Below, piece after piece: positions 52,000 through 64,000 of a DNA stretch of 64,000 nucleotides. The notes below the pieces were generated by a model. It was given only the letters and a program-made list of their open reading frames with translations. It did no database searches and was not told the DNA's origin. Source of the DNA: Hydractinia symbiolongicarpus (Eukaryota; Cnidaria; Hydrozoa; Anthoathecata; Hydractiniidae); NCBI RefSeq assembly GCF_029227915.1, contig NC_079886.1:3410001-3474000 (forward strand). Reading direction: 5' to 3'. Numbering within the stretch: the first letter of the stretch is position 1; each line of letters opens with the position of its first letter. Position numbers and translations under genes: made by a program.

Positions 52000-54150
52000 C
52001 TATCGCACGCCGAAGAATTGAGACATTTTCGAAAACTACATTTCATTGACTTTCTAACGGTATCAGTCCGTTTCAGTTACAACGGTTGCCTAACATATTC
52101 GTACCAACATGTATTTAGCGACAATTTTCTGATATTACTAGGTTGCATCGCTTTTAACTGTGAAGCGATTGACTGTGGGAATTAATTGGACTGATTTTAG
52201 ACTTTAACTTTATAAATGTGATAATTGAGACAATTGGACTCCATGAAATCACATTCTTCTTAAATTGGCATGATTGACGGAACTCAGCGATTACACTGGG
52301 CGCTGTGGTAGCGCTTAAATTAAAAATTTAAAATAACAAGTCATTTTTTACTGTGGGAACAATCCTAGCCGTTAGCGCGCACTTAAGAAATAGAGACAGT
52401 TTCAAAAACTACATTTCACTGACTTTCTAACAGTATCAGTCCGTTTCTGTTACAACGGTTGCGTCACATATGCGTACCAACATGTGTTTAGCGATGTTTT
52501 TCTGATATTACTAGGTTGTATCGCTTTTAACAGTGAAACGATTGACTGTAGGACTTAATTGAACTGATTTTGGACTTTAACTTTATAAATGTGATAATTG
52601 AGACAATTGGACTCCATGCAATAACATTCTTCTTAAATTGGCATGATTGAAGGAGCTCAGCGATTACACTGGGCGCTGTGGTATCGCTCCATTTAATAAT
52701 GTAAATAAATAAGTCACTTTTTACTGTGGGTCCAATCCTAGCCGCTATCGCACGCTGAAGAAATTGAAACAGTTTCAAAAACTACATTTCATTGACTTTC
52801 TAACGGTATCAGTCCGTTTCTGTTACAACGGTTGCGTCACATATTCGTACGAACATGTGTTTAGTGATATTTTTCTGATATTACTAGGTTCTATCGCTTT
52901 TAACAGTGAAACGATTGACTGTGGGGCTTAATTGAACTGATTTTGGACTTTACCGTTATAAGTGTGATAATTGAGACAATTGGACTCCCAGAAATAACAA
53001 TGTTCTGAGTTTGAAATGATTGCTAGAACACAACGATTACACTGGGCGTTGTGGTAGCGCTTCATTTAAAAATGCAGATAAATAAGTCATTTTTTACTGT
53101 AGAACCAGTCCTAGCCGTTATCCCACGCTGAAGAAATAGAGACAGTTTCAATAACTACATTTCGTTGACTTTCTAACGGTATCAGTCCGCTTCAGTTACA
53201 ACGGTTGCGTCACATATTCGTACCAACATGTATTTAGCGATATTTTTCTGATATTACTAGTTTGCATTGCTTTTAGCAGTAAAACAATTGACTGTAGGAC
53301 TTAATTGAAATGATTTCGGACTTTATCTTTTTAAATGTGATAATTGAGACAATTGGACTCCAAGAAATAACAATGTTCTGAATTTGACATGATTGCTAGA
53401 ACTCAGCAATTACACTGGGCGCTGTGGTAGCGCTTCATTTAAAATGCACATAAAGAAGTCATTTTTTACTGTAGGACCAATCCTAGCCGTTATCGCACGC
53501 TGAAGAGAGTTTCAAAAACTACATTTTATTGACTTTCTAACAGTATCAAGCCGTTTCAGTTACAACGGTTGCGTCACATATTCGTACCGACATGTATTTA
53601 GCGATATTTTTCTGATATTACTAGGTTGCATCGCCTTTAACAGTGAAACGATTGACTGTGGGACTTACTTGAACTGATTTTGGACTTTAACTTTATAAAT
53701 GTGATAATTGAGACATTTGGACTCCATGCAATAACATTCTTCTTAAATTGACATGATTGACGGAACTCAGCGATTACACTGGGCGCTGTGGTAGCGCTTC
53801 ATTTAAAAATGTAGATATATAAGTCATTTTTTACTGTGGGACCAATCCTAGCCGTTATCGCACGCTAAAGAAATTGAGACAGTTTCAAAAACTACATTTC
53901 ATTGACTTTCTAGCGGTATCAGTCCGTTTCTGTTACAACGGTTGCGTCACATATGCGTACCAACATGTGTTTATCGATTTTTTTCTGATATTATTAGGTT
54001 GTATCGCTTTTAACAGTGAAAAGATTGACTGTAGGACTTAATTGAACTGATTTTGGACTTTAACTTTATAAATGTGATAATTGAGACAATTGGACTCCAA
54101 GAAATAACAATGTTCTGAATTTGACATGATTGGTAGAACTCAGCAATTAC
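52000..54150. repeat. 11-12 monomer offset segment, left copy
   Basis: Matches about 56.45-58.25 kb. AACTGTGAAGCG at 52,156 and 56,613 is offset by 4,457 bp; TTTGCATTGC at 53,271 and 57,345 by 4,074 bp. The change of about 383 bp means one extra monomer in this copy, near 52.6-52.98 kb, with GAAGGAGCTC and TATCGCTCC. Other shared variants are CTTAAATTAAAAATTT, GTTAGCGCGC, GAACACAACG, ATGATTTCGG and CAAGCCG. Confidence 0.85.
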
Positions 54151-54199
54151 ACTGGGCGCTGTGGTAGCGCTTCATTTAAAAATGCACATAAATAAGTCA

Positions 54200-55312
54200 T
54201 TTTTTACTGTGGGACCAATCCTAGCCGTTATCGCACGCTAAAGAAATTGAGACAGTTTCAAAAACTACATTTCATTGACTTTCTAAAGGTATCAGTCCGT
54301 TTCTGTAACAACGATTGCGTCACATATTCGTACCAACATGTATTTAGCGATATTTTTCTGATATTACTAGGTTGCATCGCTTTTAACAGTGAAACGATTG
54401 AGTATGGGACTTAATTGAACTGATTTTGGACTGTGACCCGACAAATGTGATGAATGAGACAATTGGACTCCATGAAATAACATTCTTCTTAAATTGGCAT
54501 GATTGCCGGTGCTCAGCGATTACACTCGGCGCTGTGGTAGCGCTTCACTTAAAAATGTAGATATATAAGTCACTTTTTACTGTGGGACCAATCCTAGACG
54601 TTATCGCACGCTGAAGAAATTGAGACAGTTTCAAAAACTACATTTCATTGACTTTCTAACGGTATCAGACCGTTTCTGTTACAACAGTTGCGTCACATTG
54701 TCGTACCAACATGTGTTTAGCGATATTTTTCTGATATTACCAGGTTGTATTGCTTTTAACAGTGAAACGATTGACTGTGGGACTTACTTGAACTGATTTT
54801 GGACTTTAACTTTATAAATGTGATAATTGAGACATTTGGACTCCATGCAATAAAAGTCTTCTTAAGTTGGCATGATTGACGGAACTCAGCGATTACACTG
54901 GGCGCTGTGGTAGCGCTTCATTTAAAAATGTAGATATATAAGTCATTTTTTACTGTGGGACAAATCTTAGCCGTTATCGCACGCTGAAGAAATTGAGACA
55001 GTTTCAAAAACTACATTTCATTGACTTTCAAACGGTATCAGTCCGTTTCTGTTACAACGGTTGCGTGACATATTTGTACCAAAATGTATTTAGCGATATT
55101 TTCTGATTTACTAGGTCGAATCGCTTTTAACAGTGAAACGATTGACTGTGGGACTTAATTGAACTGATTTTGGAATCTGACCTTATAAATGTCATAAATG
55201 ACACATTTGGCCTCCTTGAAATAACATTCTTTTTAATTTGACATGATTGTTGGGATTCACCGATTACACTGGACGCTGTGGTAGCGCTTTATTTAAAAAC
55301 TTAAATAAATAA
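54200..55312. repeat. 16-monomer offset segment, right copy
   Basis: Right copy of 48.25-49.36 kb, ending with the last class-E marker of the window (55,116). It continues into TATACTGTGGG and then a segment matching 51.6-52.0 kb, with GTGCCCAGATG at 51,729 and 55,447 (+3,718 bp, 10 monomers). It is a junction between two duplicated pieces. Confidence 0.82.
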
Positions 55313-55319
55313 GTCATTT

Positions 55320-56440
55320 TATACTGTGGGAAAAATCCTAGCCGTTATGGCACGCTGAAGAAATAGAGACAGTTTCAAAAACTACATTTCATTTACTTTC
55401 TAAAGGTATCAGTCCGTTTCAGTTACAACGGTTGCGTCACATATTCGTGCCCAGATGTATTTAGCGATATTTTTCTGATATTACTAGGTTGCATAGCTCT
55501 TAACAGTGAAACGATTGAGTATGGGACTTAATTGAACTGATTTTGGACTGTGACCTGACAAATGTGATGAATGAGACAATTGGACTCCATGAAATAACAT
55601 TCTTCTTAAATTGGCATGATTGCCGGAACTCAGTGATTTCACTGGGCGCTGTAGTAGCGCTTCATTTAAAAATGTAGTTATATAAGTCATTTTTTACTGT
55701 GGGTCCAATCCTAGCCGTTATCGCACGCTGAAGAAATTAAGACAGTTTCAAAAACTACATTTCATTGACTTTCTAACGGTATCAGTCCGTTTCTGTTACA
55801 ACGGTTGCGTCACATATTTGTACCAACATGTATTTAGCGATATTTTTCTGATATTACTACGTTGCATCTCTTTTAACAGTGAAACAATTGACTGTGGGAA
55901 TTACTTGAACTTATTTTTGACTTTAACTTTTTAAATGTGATAAGTGAAACAATTGGACTCCATGCAATAACATTCTTCTTAAATTGGCATGATTGACGGA
56001 ACTCAGCGATTACACTGGGCGCTGTGGTAGCGCTTCATTTAAAAATGCACATAAATAAGTCATTTTTTACTGTAGGACCAATCCTAGGCGTTATCGCACG
56101 CTGAAGAGAGTTTCAAAAACTACATTTCATTGACTTTCTAACAGTATCAGTCTATTTCAGTTACAACGGTTGCGTCACATATTCGTACCCACATGTATTT
56201 AGCGATATTTTTCTGATATTACTAGGTTGCATCGATTTTAACAGTGAAACGATTGACTGTGGGACTTACTTGAACTGATTTTGGACTGTGACCTTACAAA
56301 TGTGATAAATGAGACAATTGGACTCCATGAAATAACATTCTTCTTAAATTGGCATGATTGCCGGAACTCAGCGGTTAAACTAGGCGCTGTGGTAGCGCTT
56401 CATTTAAAAATGTAGATATATAAGTCATTTTTTACTGTGG
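55320..56440. repeat. Isolated HOR-type A and B monomers outside the 3-mer block
   Basis: CATAGCTCTT at about 55,494 marks an A-type monomer. It is followed by a B-like monomer with CTACGTTGC, GGGAATTACTTG and TTTTTAAATGTGATAAGTG. Then comes a monomer with the 8-bp deletion, as in type C. The A-B-(C) order of the 30-42 kb HOR is present once and more diverged, so this may be an unamplified relative of its founder. Confidence 0.75.
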
Positions 56441-56449
56441 GACCAATCC

Positions 56450-58250
56450 TAGCCGCTATCGCACGCCGAAGAAGTTGAGACATTTTCGAAAACTACATTT
56501 CATTGACTTTCTAACGGTATCAGTCCGTTTTAGTTACAACGGTTCCCTAACATATTCGTACCAACATGTATTTAGCGATAATTTTCTGATATTACTAGGT
56601 TGCATCGCTTTTAACTGTGAAGCGATTGACTGTGGGAATTAATTGGACTGATTTTGGAATTTAACTTTATAAATGTGATAATTGAGACAATTGGACTCCA
56701 TGAAATCACATTCTTCTTAAATTGGCATGATTGACGGAACTCAGCGATTACACTGGGCGCTGTGGTAGCGCTTAAATTAAAAATTTAAAATAACAAGTCA
56801 TTTTTTACTGTGGGAACAATCCTAGCCGTTAGCGCGCACTTAAGAAATAGAGACAGTTTCAAAAACTACATTTCATTGACTTTCTAGCAGTATCAGTCCG
56901 TTTCTGTTACAACGGTTGCGTCACATATGTGTACCAACATGTGTTTAGCGATGTTTTTCTGATATTACTAGGTTGTATCGCTTTTAACAGTGAAACGATT
57001 GACTGTAGGACTTAATTGAACTGATTTTGGACTTTAACTTTATAAATGTGATAATTGAGACAATTGGACTCCCAGAAATAACAATGTTCTGAGTTTGAAA
57101 TGATTGCTAGAACACAACGATTACACGGGGCGTTGTGGTAGCGCTTCATTTAAAAATGCAGATAAATAAGTCATTTTTTACTGTAGAACCAATCCTAGCC
57201 GTTATCGCACGCTGAAGAAATAGAGACAGTTTCAATAACTACATTTCGTTGACTTTCTAACGGTATCAGTCCGCTTCAGTTACAACGGTTGCGTCACATA
57301 TTCGTACCAACATGTATTTAGCGATATTTATCTGATATTACTAGTTTGCATTGCTTTTAGCAGTAAAACAATTGACTGTAGGACTTAATTGAAATGATTT
57401 CGGACTTTATCTTTTTAAATGTGATAATTGAGACAATTGGACTCCAAGAAATAACAATGTTCTGAATTTGACATGATTGCTAGAACTCAGCAATTACACT
57501 GGGCGCTGTGGTAGCGCTTCATTTAAAATGCACATAAAGAAGTCTTTTTTTACTGTAGGACCAATCCCAGCCGTTATCGCACGCTGAAGAGAGTTTCAAA
57601 AACTACATTTCATTGACTTTCTAACAGTATCAAGCCGTTTCAGTTACAACGGTTGCGTCACATATTCGTACCAACATGTATTTAGCGATATTTTTCTGAT
57701 ATTACTAGGTTGCATCGCCTTTAACAGTGAAACGATTGACTGTGGGACTTACTTGAACTGATTTTGGACTTTAACTTTATAAATGTGATAATTGAGACAT
57801 TTGGACTCCATGCAATAACATTCTTCTTAAATTGACATGATTGACGGAACTCAGCGATTACACTGGGTGCTGTCGTATTGCTTCATTTAATAATGTAGAA
57901 AAATAAGTCACTTTTTACTGTGGGTCCAATCCTAGCCGTTATCGCACGCTGAAGAAATTGAGACAGTTTCAAAAACTACATATCATTGACTTTCTAGCGG
58001 TATCAGTCCGTTTCTGTTACAACGGTTGCGTCGCATATGCGTACCAACATGTGTTTATCGATTTTTTTCTGATATTATTAGGTTGTATCGCTTTTAACAG
58101 TGAAAAGATTGACTGTAGGACTTAATTGAACTGATTTTGGACTTTAACTTTATAAATGTGATAATTGAGACAATTGGACTCCAAGAAATAACAATGTTCT
58201 GAATTTGACATGATTGGTAGAACTCAGCGATTACACTGGGCGCTGTGGTA
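56450..58250. repeat. 11-12 monomer offset segment, right copy
   Basis: Right copy of the 52.0-54.1 kb segment, one monomer shorter. Whether the left copy gained or this copy lost a monomer cannot be told from two copies. Private changes include GGTTCCCTAAC near 56,540 and CACGGGGCG near 57,126. Confidence 0.85.
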
Positions 58251-58699
58251 GCGCTGCATTTAAAAATGCACATAAATAAGTCATTTTTTACTGTAGGACC
58301 AATCCTAGCCGTTATCGCACGCTGAAGAGAGTTTTGAAAACTACATTTCATTGACTTTCTAACAGTATCAGTCCGTTTAAGTTACAACGGTTGCGTCACA
58401 TATTCGTACCAACATGTATTTAGCGATATTTTTCAAATATTACTACGTTGCATCGCCTTTAACAGTGAAACGATTGACTGTGGGACTTTCTTGAACTGAT
58501 TTTGGACATTAACTTTATAAATGTGAGAATTGAGAAAATTGGACTCCATGCAATAACATTCTTCTTAAATTGTCATGATTGACGGAACTCAGCGATTACA
58601 CTGGGCGCTGTGGTATCGCTTCATTTAATAATGTAGATAAGTAAGTCACTTTTTACTGTGGGTCCAATTCTAGCCGTTATCGCACGCTAAAGAAATTGA

Positions 58700-59490
58700 G
58701 ACAGTTTCGAAAACTACATTTCAGTGACTTTCTAACGATGTCAGCCCGTTTGAGTTACAACAGTTGGGTCACATTTTCGTACCAACATGTATTCAGCGAT
58801 ATTTTTCTAATATTACTAGGTCGCAACGCTTTTTAAAGTGAAACGATTGACTGTGGGAATTAATTGAACTGATTTTGGACTGTGACCTTACAAGTGTGAT
58901 GAATGAGACAATTGGACTCCATGATATACCATTCTTCTTAAATTGGCATGATTAACGGAACTCAGCGATTAAGCTGGGCACTGTGGTAGCGCTTCATTTA
59001 AAAATGTAGATATATAAGTCATTTTTTACTGTGGGACAAATCCTAGCCGCTATCGCACGCCGAGGAAATTGAGACAGTTTCAAAAACTACATTTCATTGA
59101 CATTCTAACGGTATCAGTCCGCTTGAGTTACAACAGATGGGTGACATTTTCGTACCAACATGTATTTATCGATATTTTTCTGATTTTACTAGGTTGCAAC
59201 GCTTTTTACAGTGAAAAGATTGACTGTGGGAATTAATTGAACCGATTTTGGACTGTGACCTTACAAGTGTGATGAATGAGACAATTGGACTCCATGATAT
59301 AACATTCTTCTTAAATTGGCATGATTGCCGGAACTCAGCGATTAAGCTGGGCACTGTGGTAGCGCTTCATTTAAAAATGTAGATATATAAGTCATTTTTT
59401 ACTGTGGGACAAATCCTAGCCGCTATCGCACGCCGAGGAAATTGAGACAGTTTCAAAAACTGTATTTCATAGACTTTCTAACGGTATCAG
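58700..59490. repeat. Tandem pair of diverged monomers
   Basis: GCCGAGGAA occurs at 59,059 and 59,432, exactly 373 bp apart. CAACGCTTTTT, CATGATATA and GATTAAGCTGGGC also recur in both. The GTTGGGTCACATTTT-like form links them to the left third of the window (0-18 kb), and they are rare on the right side. Confidence 0.8.
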
Positions 59491-59659
59491 TCCGTTTCAG
59501 TTGCAACGGTTGGGTCACATTTACGTACCAACATGTATTTAGCGGTATTTTTCTTATATTACTAGGTTGCATCGCTTTTAACAGTGAAACGATTGAGTAT
59601 GGGACTTAATTGAACTGATTTTTGACTGTGACCTGACAAATGTGATGAATGAAACAATT

Positions 59660-62600
59660 GGACTCCAAGAAATAACAATGTTCTGAATTTGACATGATTG
59701 CTAAAACTCAGCGATTACACTGGGCGCTGTGGTAGCGCTTCATTTAAAAATGCACATAAATAAGTCATTTTTTACTGTAGGACCAATCCTAGCCGTTATC
59801 GCCACTGAAGAGAGTTTCAAAAACTACATTTCATTGACTTTCTAACAGAATCAGTCCGTTTCAGTTGCAACGGTTGCGTCACATATTCGTACCAACATGT
59901 ATTTTGCGATATTTTTCTGATATTACTAGGTTGCATCGCCTTTAACAGTGAAACGATTGACTGTGGGACTTACTTGAACTGATTTTGGACGTTAACTTTA
60001 TAAATGTGATAATTGAGACAATTGGACTCCATGCAATAACATTCTTCTTAAATTGGCATGATTGACGGAACTCAGCGATTACACTGGGCGCTGTGGTATC
60101 GCTTCATTTAATAATGTAGATAAATAAGTTACTTTTTACTGTGGGTCCAATCCTAGCCGTTATCGCACGCTGAAGAAATTGAGACAGTTTCAAAAACTAT
60201 ATTTCATTGACTTTCTAACGGTATCAGTCCGTTTCTGTTACAACGGATGCGTCACATATGCGTACAAACATGTGTTTAGCGATGTTTTTCTGATATTATT
60301 AGGTTGTATCGCTTTTAACAGTAAAACGATTGACTGTAGGACTTAATTGAACTGATTTTGGACTTTAACTTTATAAATGTAAAAATTGAGACAATTGGAC
60401 TCCAAGAAATAACAATGTTCTGAATTTGACATGATTGCTAGAACTCAGCAATTACACTGGGCGCTGTGGTAGCGCTTCATTTAAAAATGTACATAAGAAA
60501 GTCATTTTTTACTGTAGGACCAATCCTAGCCGTTATCGCACGCTGAAGAGAGTTTCAAAAACTACATTTCATTGAATTTCTAACAGTATCAGTCCGTTTC
60601 AGTTACAACGGTTGCGTCACATATTTGTACCAACATGTATTTAGCGATATTTTTCTGATATTACTAGGTTGCATCGCCTTTAACAGTGAAACGATTGACT
60701 GTGGGACGTACTTGAACTGATTTTGGACTTTAACTTTATAAATTTGATAATTGAGACAATTGGAGTCCATGCAATAACATTCTTCTTAAATTGGCATGAT
60801 TGACGGAACTCAGCGATTACACTGAGCGCTGTGGTATCGCTTCATTTAATAATGTAGATAAATAAGTCACTTTTTACTGTGGGTCCAATCCTAGCCGTTA
60901 TCGCACGCTGAAGAAATTGAAACAGTTTCAAAAACTACATGTTATTGACTTTCTAACGGTATCAGTCCGTTTCTGTTACAACGGTTGCGTCACATATGCG
61001 TACCAACAGGTGTTTAGCGATGTTTTTCTGATATTATTAGGTTGTATCGCTTTTAACAGTGAAACGATTGACTGTAGGACTTAATTGAACTGATTTTGGA
61101 CTTTAACTTTATAAATGTGATAATTGAGACAATTGGACTCCAAGAAATAACAATGTTCTGACTTTGACATGATTGCTAGAACTCAGCAATTACACTGGGC
61201 GCTGTGGTAGCGCTTCATTAAAAATGCACATAAATAAGTGATTTTTTACTGTAGGACCAATTCTAGCCGTTATCGCACGCTGAAGAGAGTTTCAAAAACA
61301 ACATTTCATTGACTTTCTAACAGTATCAGTCCGTTTCAGTTACAACGGTTGCGTCACATATTCGTACCAACATGTATTTAGCGATATTTTTCTGATATTA
61401 CTAGGTTGCATCGCTTTTAACAGTAAAACGATTGACTGTAGGAATTATTTGAACTGATTTTGGACTTTAACTTTATAAATGTGATAATTGAGACTATTGG
61501 ACTCCAAGAAATAACAATGTTCTGAAATTGACATGATTGCTAGAACTCAGCGATTACACTGGGTGCTGTGGTAGCGCTTCATTTAAAAATGCACATAAAT
61601 AAGTCATTTTTTACTGTAGGACCAATCCTAGCCGTTATCGCACGCTGAAGAGAGTTTCAAAAACTACATTCCATTGACTTTCTAACAGAATCAGTCCGTT
61701 TCAGTTGCAACGGTTGCGTCACATATTCGTACCAACATGTATTTAGCGATATTTTTCTGATATTACTAGGTTGCATCGCCTTTAACAGTGAATCGATTGA
61801 CTGCGGGACTTACATGAACTGATTTTGGACTTTAAATTTATAAATGTGATAATTAAGACAATTGGACTCCATGCAATAACATTCTTCTTAAATTGGCATG
61901 ATTGACGGAACTCAGCGATTACACTGGGCGCTGTGGTATCGCTTCATTTAATAATGTAGATAAATAAGTCACTTTTTACTGTGGGTCCAATCCTAGCCGT
62001 TATCGCACGCTGAAGAAATTGAGACGGTTTCAAAAACTACATTTCATTGACTTTCTAACGGTATCAGTCCGTTTCTGTTACAACGGATGCGTCACATATG
62101 CGTACAAACATGTGTTTAGCGATGTCTTTCTGATATTATTAGGTTGTATCGCTTTTAACAGTAAAACGATTGACTGTAGGACTTAATTGAACTGATTTTT
62201 GGACTTTAACTTTATAAATGTAAAAATTGAGACAATTGGACTCCAAGAAATAACAATGTTCTGAATTTGACATGATTGCTAGAACTCAGCAATTACACTG
62301 GGCGCTGTGGTAGCGCTTCATTTAAAAATGTACATAAGAAAGTCATTTTTTACTGTAGGACCAATCCTAGCCGTTATCGCACGCTGAAGAGAGTTTCAAA
62401 AACTACATTTCATTGAATTTCTAACAGTATCAGTCCGTTTCAGTTACAACGGTTGCGTCACATATTTGTACCAACATGTATTTAGCGATATTTTTCTGAT
62501 ATTACTAGGTTGCATCGCCTTTAACAGTGAAACGATTGACTGTGGGACTTACTTGAACTGATTTTGGACTTTAACTTTATAAATTTGATAATTGAGACAA

Positions 62601-64000
62601 TTGGAGTCCATGCAATAACATTCTTCTTAAATTGGCATGATTGACGGAACTCAGCGATTACACTGAGCGCTGTGGTATCGCTTCATTTAATAATGTAGAT
62701 AAATAAGTCACTTTTTACTGTGGGTCCAAACCTAGCCGTTATCGCACGCTGAAGAAATTGAAACAGTTTCAAAAACTACATGTTATTGACTTTCTAACGT
62801 TATCAGTCCGTTTCTGTTACAACGGTTGCGTCACATATGCGTACCAACAGGTGTTTAGCGATGTTTTTCTGATATTATTAGGTTGTATCGCTTTTAACAG
62901 TGAAACGATTGACTGTAGGACTTAATTGAACTGATTTTGGACTTTAACTTTATAAATGTGATAATTGAGACAATTGGACTCCAAGAAATAACAATGTTCT
63001 GACTTTGACATGATTGCTAGAACTCAGCAATTACACTGGGCGCTGTGGTAGCGCTTCATTTAAAAATGCACATAAATAAGTGATTTTTTACTGTAGGACC
63101 AATCCTAGCCGTTATCGCACGCTGAAGAGAGTTTCAAAAACAACATTTCATTGACTTTCTAACAGTATCAGTCCGTTTCAGTTACAACGGTTGCGTCACA
63201 TATTCGTACCAACATGTATTTAGCGATATTTTTCTGATATTACTAGGTTGCATCGCTTTTAACAGTAAAACGATTGACTGTAGGAATTAATTGAACTGAT
63301 TTTGGACTTTAACTTTATAAATGTGATAATTGAGACTATTGGACTCCAAGAAATAACAATGTTCTGAAATTGACATGATTGCTAGAACTCAGCGATTACA
63401 CTGGGTGCTGTGGTAGCGCTTCATTTAAAAATGCACATAAATAAGTCATTTTTTACTGTAGGACCAATCCTAGCCGTTATCGCACGCTGAAGAGAGTTTC
63501 AAAAACTACATTCCATTGACTTTCTAACAGAATCAGTCCGTTTCAGTTGCAACGGTTGCGTCACATATTCGTACCAACATGTATTTAGCGATATTTTTCT
63601 GATATTACTAGGTTGCATCGCCTTTAACAGTGAATCGATTGACTGTGGGACTTACATGAACTGATTTTGGACTTTAAATTTATAAATGTGATAATTAAGA
63701 CAATTGGACTCCATGCAATAACATTCTTCTTAAATTGGCATGATTGACGGAACTCAGCGATTACACTGGGCGCTGTGGTATCGCTTCATTTAATAATGTA
63801 GATAAATACGTCACTTTTTACTGTGGGTCCAATCCTAGCCGTTATCGCACGCTGAAGAAATTGAGACAGTTTCAAAAATTACATTTCATTGACTTTCTAA
63901 CGGTATCAGTCCGTTTCTGTTACAACGGATGCGTCACATATGCGTACAAACATGTGTTTAGCGATGTTTTTCTGATATTATTAGGTTGTATCGCTTTTAA
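59660..64000. repeat. 5-mer higher-order repeat (1,840 bp unit), continues off the right edge
   Basis: TCTAACAGAA occurs at 59,841, 61,681 and 63,523 (spacings 1,840 and 1,842), and CGTACAAACA at 60,261, 62,101 and 63,943. Further shared variants are ACATAAGAAAG, ATTGGAGTCC, CACTGAGCGC, ACATGTTATTG, ACAGGTGTTTAG, CTGACTTTGAC, AAAACAACATTTC, CTACATTCC and GTGAATCG. Three of the five monomers carry the 8-bp deletion, which accounts for a unit shorter than 5 x 372. Two units are complete and a third is cut by the window end. Confidence 0.93.

Larger units (their letters stand above)
1..64000. repeat. Satellite DNA array, about 372-373 bp monomer, head to tail
   Basis: A conserved word, GCGCTGTGG, recurs at 221, 594, 967, 1339 and 1712, giving spacings of 373, 373, 372 and 373, and the same phase continues to the end of the window. 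This predicts about 172 monomers. All copies lie in one orientation; I saw no inverted monomer. No unique sequence, transposon or gene interrupts the array, and both window edges fall inside monomers. Base composition is about 37% GC over 121-480. Such long arrays are known from eukaryotic centromeric, pericentromeric and subtelomeric heterochromatin; which of these applies cannot be told from the sequence. I do not recognise the family. Confidence 0.98.

Noticed and set aside
1-64000. CRISPR-like or bacterial tandem-repeat array.
   Set aside because: There is no alternation of short constant repeats with unique spacers; the full 372-bp period is repeated sequence.
1-64000. Transposable elements, telomeric repeats or rDNA inside the array.
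   Set aside because: Phase is kept throughout apart from the local events listed. I saw no inserted sequence, poly-A tail, target-site duplication, telomere-type short repeat or ribosomal sequence.
1-64000. Assigning the array to a named satellite such as the beetle family with a monomer of about 360 bp.
   Set aside because: The size is similar but I cannot match the sequence from memory. A search of the consensus monomer against repeat libraries would decide; a full-length hit would support it, none would leave the family unnamed.

Overview
The whole 64 kb window is one uninterrupted satellite-DNA array. An AT-rich monomer of about 372-373 bp (about 37% GC counted over 121-480) is repeated head to tail, always in the same orientation, about 172 times by length. 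The array runs past both window edges. I found no protein-coding gene, RNA gene, transposon, CRISPR array or unique-sequence island. Short open frames of 60-97 codons recur with the repeat period and are by-products of the satellite. The window therefore comes from constitutive heterochromatin of a eukaryote, probably centromeric, pericentromeric or subtelomeric. CpG is close to its expected frequency (11 in one counted monomer against about 12 expected), so heavy germline CpG methylation is unlikely; that fits many invertebrates better than vertebrates or plants. I do not recognise the satellite family and name no species.

The array is a patchwork of higher-order repeats (HORs), in which multi-monomer units were copied as a block. 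From left to right: 1-5.1 kb holds mixed monomers with an emerging 4-mer; 5.1-8.08 kb holds two copies of a 1,493-bp 4-mer that look identical by eye; 8.02-8.76 kb is a single monomer duplicated; 9.5-18.1 kb is a mosaic of 13-mer (4,847 bp), 10-mer (3,722 bp) and 3-mer spacings; 18.1-30 kb is irregular and contains a divergent monomer class, called E here; 29.97-42.09 kb is a 3-mer HOR (1,111 bp) with eight regular intervals and three irregular ones; 42.3-52 kb repeats, in pieces, the 19.5-30 kb region and includes a 5-mer duplication (1,864 bp); 52-58.3 kb is a duplicated segment of 11-12 monomers' spacing; 59.66-64 kb is a second 5-mer HOR (1,840 bp) that leaves the window.

Regular in-register copying, nearly always whole monomers, points to unequal exchange or amplification. 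Two events break register: a 452-bp monomer at about 19.1 kb and a 104-bp deletion at 38,764. The monomer may itself descend from a dimer of about 186 bp, because the halves share short words in the same order. Identities are by eye, offsets come from shared diagnostic words, and block edges are good to roughly 20-50 bp.
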